Source of the DNA: Tolypeutes matacus | Taxonomy: Eukaryota; Chordata; Mammalia; Cingulata; Chlamyphoridae | Assembly (NCBI GenBank): GCA_026826555.1 | Contig: JAKSZT010054578.1 | Coordinates: 136,666 to 200,665, forward strand | DNA: 64,000 bases | Direction of reading: 5' to 3' | Shown: positions 58,155 to 64,000 of the stretch, piece by piece | Layout: each line of letters begins with the position of its first letter | Position numbering within the stretch: position 1 is the first letter of the stretch | Translations under genes and position numbers: made by a program | Notes under the pieces: generated by a model | The model's database searches: none | Told to the model about the DNA's origin: nothing | What the model saw: the letters and a program-made list of their open reading frames with translations, nothing else

Positions 58155-59286
58155 CTGGTTAGTTTGTATTTTACTTAGATGCTCTATCTCTTTCTCTTTT
58201 ATGGGGTTTTAGTGGCAGGAGGCTGTGAATTACCACCGCTCTTTGATTTTTGGCTCAACCTTGATTGTTAGGATTGTTTTGCTGGTTGCTCAAAACTGGG
58301 CACTGGACCCAGTAATTGGTTGTAAAGTCGTTTCCTAGGGCCTTGGGCAGGGAGGCTATAGAGGCCAGGAAAAGACTCTCTCACTTATTAATTTTCTTAT
58401 GTGTACTTCCTTGGTCTGCCAGGAGATGGCGCTTGTTGGCTGCTCTCAATTCAGTGCCTGGTCGGAGCGTATTTGTTGTGACACAGACCAGATCAATGTG
58501 ATAGAGCTTCCTGTCTGGGGGCTAGGAGCCCTGTGATTCAAACTTTCTGAGACAGTTCTCCAGACTTCTCTCGTAGCACCCCCCTTTTCCCAGCTAGGAA
58601 ATATTTCCACTCCCTTCTGAATCCTCAACAATCAGTCCCTGTTAGTAGAGGAGGAGATTGGGAGGTTTGTATATCTTTAGCCCCTTGCAGGCTCCAAGGC
58701 AAACAATGGCGCGGCCCCACCCAGCCTGGAAGGGCTCTCGGGACAGGGCAGACCAAACCTGGGAGTCCAAAGCAGGGTCAGCCCCAGGCTCTCTCTCCCC
58801 TCTCCCGTGGTGTCCTCAACAATTAGTCTAGGCTAGAAGAGAGGGAGGTTGCGAGGATCGGATTTCTCCAGTCCTTTCCAGGCTCCCAGGGCAAACCGCC
58901 GTGTGGAAGGGTCCGTGGGGCTCTGCAGCCCAAATTTCAGGTCAGAACCTGAGTCAGCCTAAGGCTGTGTCCCTCTCTCTCCCCTTTCCGGGAGTGGCAG
59001 ATCCCTGAAGCCCCCTTTGTCTGTGGTCGCAGGCCCAGGGGCCCGAGAATTCTGAAGAGTGTGGGGGAGGGTGCCGGCAGCAGCAGAAGCTGCTGGTTCC
59101 AACTCACAGTTCTGTAGTCACGATTTCCCTCTTCTGTCCCGCTCTCCTCTGGGTGGTGTGTAGCCTTCACCTGCTGACCTAAACCCTAGAAGATCTTTTT
59201 CGGGGCTGTTTCAGCTTGTCCTCTAGCAATTTTTCTGGGGGAGAGATTCCCGTGTCTTAATAGTCCGCCATCTTCCCGGAAGTCCA
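58155..59286 (-). promoter_or_regulatory. L1 copy B 5' UTR with two tandem monomers
   Basis: GC-richer leader of the L1. Two related units of about 190 bases start at 58,621 and 58,813 (each with tcctcaacaatyagtc). Copy A has only one unit (about 46,100-46,290). L1 5' UTRs carry the internal promoter. Confidence 0.7.
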
Positions 59287-60032
59287 CTTTAGCCTCTTAA
59301 TATGGTGAATTACATGATTGGTTTTCAAATGTTGAACCAGCCTTGTATTCTTGGGATAAACCTCAATTGGTCATGATGTATTCTTCTCATATGTTGCTGG
59401 TTTTTATTGGCTAATATTTGTTTGATGATTTTTTGGCCTTTATATTCAATAAGGATATTAGTTTGTAGTTTTACTTTCTTGCATGTGTTTCATGTAATGC
59501 TTGGTGTCTGGATAATTCTGACCTCCTAAGTTGAGTTAGCAAGTATTCCCTCTTTTTTTTGTTTTCTGGAAGAAATTGTGTAGAAGTAGTGTTATTTCTT
59601 CCTTTAAAGGTTTGTTAGAATTTGCCAGTGAAACCATCTTGGCCTGGCATTTTCTTTATTGGAAGGTTTTTAACTACAAATTAAATTTCTTTAATAGGTA
59701 TAGGAATATTCAGGTTATCTATCTATTTTTGTGTAAGTTTTGGTATTTTGTGTCTTTCAGGAATTGGTCCATTTCATCTAAGACTATACAAGCATTATTT
59801 GTTGATAATATTGATAATATTTCTATAGTTGATTTGAAAATACTACCTGTATCTATCATATACTAAAATCCCATATGTGCTTGGGTTTATATATAGATTC
59901 TCTTTCCTTTTTTATTGAACTCTGTTGCTGTCTTATTACCATATTGTTTTGATTATTGTAGCTATATAATATCTTTTAGTATCTGGATGGTTTCTGTTCA
60001 TTATCTGTCTCTTTCAGAATTTTCTTGGCTGG
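59287..60032 (-). mobile_element. Old L1, fourth segment, and further L1 pieces
   Basis: Resumes right after L1 copy B (taatatggtgaattacatga; ttgaaccagccttgtattct). From about 59,860 another L1 ORF2 C-terminal piece follows, up to the LTR-like element. Confidence 0.65.
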
Positions 60033-60546
60033 TGTATTATTCAGCCAAAGTGCTGATGCAAAATACCAGAAATCTCTTGGCTTTTATAAAGGGTATTTCT
60101 TTGGGGTAGAAGCTTACAGTTACCAGGCCATAAAGCATAAGTAACTTCCCTCACCAAAGTCTGTTGCCATATGTTGGGGCAAGATGGCTGCCAATGTCTG
60201 CCAAGAGTTCAGGCTTCTTGGGTTCCTCTCTTCCTGTGGCTCTGTTTCTCTCCAGAAGAGAGCTGTTGTGCTCTGTCCACAAGGCCAGCTGTAGACTATC
60301 AGGCAAACGGCCCTCTCCCCAGGGCTTCTGCCATGTCTAAAGGGCCGTCTCTATTCCTCTGTGTTTTTCTCCTGTGTGTTCACTTCCTGGGCTCCAGCTC
60401 AAAATTCAGCATCAAACTCACATCCTACTGACGTGGCCCAATCAAAGCCCTAATCATAATTTAATCACACCCAGAGGAACAGAGCTGTTTACAAACATAA
60501 TGCAGTATCTATTTTTGGAATTCATAAGTAATACCAAACTGCTACA
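60033..60546. mobile_element. LTR-like element, 514 bp, family not identified
   Basis: A discrete insert in L1 sequence with TG...CA ends (tgtattattcagccaaa ... ccaaactgctaca). Shares cttggcttttataaaggg and a cagttaccaggccat-type motif with the element at 51,552. Flanks show a possible short duplication (gctg). No coding sequence. Confidence 0.5.
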
Positions 60547-61100
60547 GCTGTTTTCTTGGAAGACTTTATTCTTCATCTGGACTTTAGAATCCGTTTGCCA
60601 AGTTAAAAAAGTCTCATTGATATTTTAAGGTTATGTAAAATTTGTTGATTTATTTAGGAGAATTAATGTCTTAACAATATTGCCTTTTCTAATGCAAGGA
60701 GAAATTATGTCTCTCCAATTACTCACAAGTCTTTGTTTATATCTCTTGGTAGAGTTTTACAATTTTCTTCATAGAGGTCTTATATAACTTTTTTTTTTTT
60801 TAATATATTTTTAAACTTTTTAAAAGATACTTATAGATTACACAAATGTTACACAAAAAATATAGGGATTCCCATATGCCCCGCTCCCCTATATAACTCT
60901 TGTTACATTTATTTCTAAATGTTTTCTTCTTGTATTATTATTGTGAAAGTGATCTTTTCTTCAATTATAGTTTTCCAGGTGTTTTGTTTATAGGAAAGTC
61001 ATTGTTTTTTTTTTTAGCACTAATTTTGTAGCCATTTACCTTATTGAATTCATTTACTGTTTCTTGTGGTTTTTCAGTTGTTCTCTTGGGTGTTCTGTGT
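60547..61100 (-). mobile_element. Old L1 fragments
   Basis: Continues minus-strand L1 (ttcttggaagactttattct; gtctttgtttatatctcttg), interrupted by a 3' UTR piece at about 60,788-60,895 (gattcccatatgccccgctc). Confidence 0.6.
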
Positions 61101-61560
61101 GTACATAATTATAATATAGTCCCCCCTTTACCTATATACATGCCTCTGGAGTCATTCTGTCATCTAATTGTAGTAGTATAGGGCCACTAAGAGCATATAT
61201 GGCCTGTCTGTGAGGAACTGCCAAAACATGATAAACACTGCCCCCCTAACCAGTTAATTAATAAATTCCAACTGTGTAAACCAATTACATAAAGGTGCCA
61301 CCTCTGAGCAGAACAATTAGCAAAAAGCATCTTTCCTCCCAGGGTGCATGGTTTGGTGAGTGGAACATAGACTGAATTTCAGCCCCTGCTGTCTCTCATC
61401 CCCTTGCCCAGGTGCCCTTATGTAGGGAACAGGTCTTGCAACTGGACCCAGTGCCTTTGAGATAGTATTTCCAGAAAATGCTTTAAAAATAATGTTGAGG
61501 CTGCTGGCATTCTAGTCCTGTTTCTTTCTTCACTGTGAGTATTTCTATTGGTCACCAGAA
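61101..61560. other. Unassigned repeat-like sequence
   Basis: GC-neutral block (gccacctctgagcagaacaa; tgcaactggacccagtgcct) between L1 fragments, possibly LTR-derived. No gene seen. Confidence 0.4.
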
Positions 61561-62095
61561 TGTTTTTTTTTTTTTTCCTAAAAAAAAAAACCCAAACATC
61601 TAGGAATAGATATTGGATTTTATCAAATGCCTTTTTGGAATTTATTGACATGATGATATGTTTTTATTTTTTTTTATTTTTTTATTTTTTTACCGGGAGG
61701 TCCCGGGAATCGAACCTAGGTCCCTCCATATGGCAGACGGACGCCCAACCAGTTGAGCCACATCCGCCCTCATGATGATATGTTTTTACTCCTTTGACCT
61801 AATTAATATGGTGAATTATACTAATATATATCATATGGAAAATTGGTGAACCATTCTTATCTTTCTGGAATAAATCTCATATTTGCTCATGTTATATTAC
61901 ACTTTTAATGTACTTCTGGATTGTATGTGTTATCAAGGAGTTTTACATCTCTCTTGAGATTGGGCTTTAGTTTTTTTTTTTAATATATTTTTTATTTATT
62001 TTAAAAAGATACTTAGATTACATAAAATGCTACATAAAAAAATATAAGGGATTCCCCCATATGCCCCACTCCCCACACTTCCCACTTTTAGTTAG
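61561..62095 (-). mobile_element. Old L1 ORF2 fragment and 3' UTR piece
   Basis: ttggattttatcaaatgcct and tatcatatggaaaattggtg are ORF2 antisense; a 3' UTR piece lies at about 61,975-62,090. A DAS SINE interrupts it. Confidence 0.65.
61666..61770 (-). mobile_element. DAS SINE, variant form
   Basis: The reverse complement reads gcggatgtggctcaactggt, then ccatatggagggacctaggt and a B-box region ttcgattcccgggacc. Target-site duplication catgatgatatgttttt at 61,649-61,665 and 61,771-61,787. Confidence 0.95.
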
Positions 62096-64000
62096 TTTTT
62101 AACAAATTTTTTATTGTGGTAGCATATATATAATGTGAAATTTTCCATTTTAACCACTTTCAAGCATACAATTCACATTAATTACATTCACAATGTTGCA
62201 CTGCCATTATATCCATTACCAAACTTTTCCATCACCTTAAACAGATACTCTACTGTAATCCTCACCCCTAAACTGTCTCTGGTAATTTGTATTCTAATTT
62301 CTAATTTTATGAATTTGTCTATTCTATTTATTTCATATAAGTGAGATAACAATATCTGTCCTTTTATGTCTGGCTTATTTCACTCAACATGAGATCTTTA
62401 GGGTTCACCCGTAATGTATGCATATATCAGATAATGTAGCATATATCAGAACTTAATTCCTTTTTTTTTCTTAATTCCTTTTTAATGGCTGAATAATAAT
62501 TCCATTGTATGTATTGACCAGATTTTGTTTATCCGTTTGTCTGTTGAGGAGCATTTTTCTTGCTTCCACCTTTGGCTACTGTGAATAATGCTTCTATGAA
62601 CATTTGCTGTGCAAATACCTATTTGAGTCTCTGCTTTCACTTTTCTTGGGTATATACCTAAAGTGGGATTGCTGGGTCAGTATTTTACTTTATGAGGAAT
62701 CACCAAAATATTCTCCATAGAAGCTGCACCGTTTTACATTCCTACCACCAATGAATGAGTGTTCCTATTTTTCCATATTCCAACAACTTGTTATTTTCTG
62801 TGTTTTCTTTTTTTTAAAGTAATAGCCTTTCTAGTGGGTGTGAAGTGGTGTTTGTTTTTTTTTTCAATTCGACTGTATAGAATAGTGTAAAAAATTTTTT
62901 TATTAGAAAAGTTGTGAGCTTACAAAACAATCATGCATAATGTGCAGAATTCCTATACATCACCCCTTCACCAACACCTTACATTGTTGTGGAACATTTG
63001 TTACAGACTATGAAAGAACATCATCAGGCTATTACCACTAACTACCCGTACCCCCCTGTTATTGACCCTTAGTGTTGATATATAGTATCTTCTTTGACAT
63101 TGATGCAAGAATATTGTAATATTGCTGTTAACCATAGTCCATAAATTACATCAATTATATTTTCCCCACGCATCACCTTACCATATTCTTGCCAACTTGT
63201 AATACTGACATTTGTTCTAGTTCATAGAAGAACCTTCATTTATTTGTACTATTCACCACAACCCTCATTCACTTCCAGGTTCACTATGTTATTTAGTCCC
63301 TGGATTATTCTCTCTTTCAATTGACGTTTACATCCCTATACTACCCCTTTCAGCAACAATTCCATTTATAAAGCAGCTGTGGTAGTTTTACTCACTATAA
63401 TGTGTTACCATCAACTCTATTTTCACACTTTTACAGTCAAGTTAATTAAAAATTCTACATACATTAAGCATCAGTACCCCTTCTCAGCCCTCATCCTATC
63501 TCCTAGTAACGTATGTTCTAGATTTTAACTCCATGTTAAAATCTATAGTGAAACTATACAATATTCATATTGTATGAATATGAGAGACCATACAATATTT
63601 GTCCTTTTGTTTCTGGCTTGTGTCACTCAACATAATGTCCTCAAGGTTCATCCGTGTTGTCATAGGTGCCCCAGTTTCATTTCTTCTTACATATAGTGAG
63701 ACCATACAATATTTGTCCTTTTGTTTCTGGCTTGTTTCACTCAGCATAATGTCCTCAAGGTTCATCCATGTTGTCATATGTGTCCCAATTTCATTTCTTC
63801 TTACAGCAGGATAGTATTATGATGGAAATCCATCATATGTATATACCACATTTTGTTTATCCGTTTATCGGTTGATGGACACTTGGGTTGTTTCCATCTT
63901 TTGGCAATTGTGAATAACGCTATGAACAGTGGTGTGCAAATGTCTTTTCATGCCACTGTTTTCAGTTCTTCTAGATCTAGTCCTAGTAGAGGGATTGCTG
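62096..64000 (-). mobile_element. Serial L1 3' ends
   Basis: At least three minus-strand 3' ends follow one another: about 62,096-62,850, 62,880-63,540 and 63,541 to the window edge, each with gtctggctt(g/a)tttcactca-type ORF2 sequence or 3' UTR. The last contains a 114-base tandem duplication. Confidence 0.7.
63584..63806. repeat. Tandem duplication, period 114
   Basis: gagaccatacaatatttgtc begins at 63,584 and again at 63,698; the two units are nearly identical up to catttcttcttaca. Confidence 0.9.

Larger units (their letters stand above)
52572..59286 (-). mobile_element. Full-length L1, copy B, inserted in an older L1
   Basis: Minus strand. The 5' start (reverse complement cttccgggaagatggcggac) is at about 59,285 and the 3' end with T-rich tail at 52,572. 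A 12-bp target duplication, ctttagcctctt, lies at 52,560-52,571 and 59,287-59,298, and the old L1 reads through on both sides. It has a 5' UTR with two tandem monomers, ORF1 with one frameshift, and ORF2 broken by two DAS SINEs and the assembly gap. Better preserved than copy A. Confidence 0.92.

Overview
The window is mammalian nuclear DNA. It carries the 5' two-thirds of one protein-coding gene, ABCA3, on the minus strand, followed by about 31 kb of nested transposable elements. At least 17 tRNA-derived SINEs with A-box and B-box motifs and A-rich tails match the DAS family known from armadillos (tRNA-Ala derived), so the source is most likely a xenarthran, probably an armadillo such as Dasypus. 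The species call is inference from those repeats.

Region 1 (1-22,331, minus strand): nineteen coding exons of ABCA3 were placed by splice signals and by unbroken frame across every junction. They encode about residues 1-1,095 of a protein that is 1,704 residues long in human. Present are the N-terminal lysosome-targeting motif, six membrane helices of the first membrane domain, the first luminal domain, a complete first nucleotide-binding domain (Walker A, Q-loop, signature, Walker B, H-loop), and helix 7 with the start of the second luminal domain. The rest lies beyond base 1. No frameshift or stop interrupts it. One intron has a GC-AG donor, and the first luminal domain is four residues longer than human.

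Region 2 (22,332-31,313): this is 5'-UTR intron sequence with SINE clusters and no recognised gene. Untranslated exons between the promoter and the ATG exon could not be identified.

Region 3 (about 31,000-32,440): a dense CpG island holds a consensus minus-strand splice donor at 31,313 and a plus-strand donor at 32,294. It also has three NRF1-like motifs. It looks like a bidirectional promoter, as known for human ABCA3 and ABCA17P, which share a common 5' end head to head.

Region 4 (32,500-64,000): AT-rich and repeat-dense. It contains ancient L2 and MIR remnants, an ORF1-only (HAL1-like) element, two near-full-length L1s on the minus strand (40,530-46,590 and 52,572-59,286), a hAT DNA transposon with a transposase remnant, two LTR-like elements of about 510 bp, many L1 3' fragments, and a 100-N assembly gap. 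An old L1 appears to be split by the hAT element, an LTR-like element and a younger L1. No plus-strand ABCA17-like exon was recognised. I see no new biological system here. The strongest leads are the two-way promoter, a tandem monomer in an L1 5' UTR, the nested transposon stack and a fold-back at the assembly gap.
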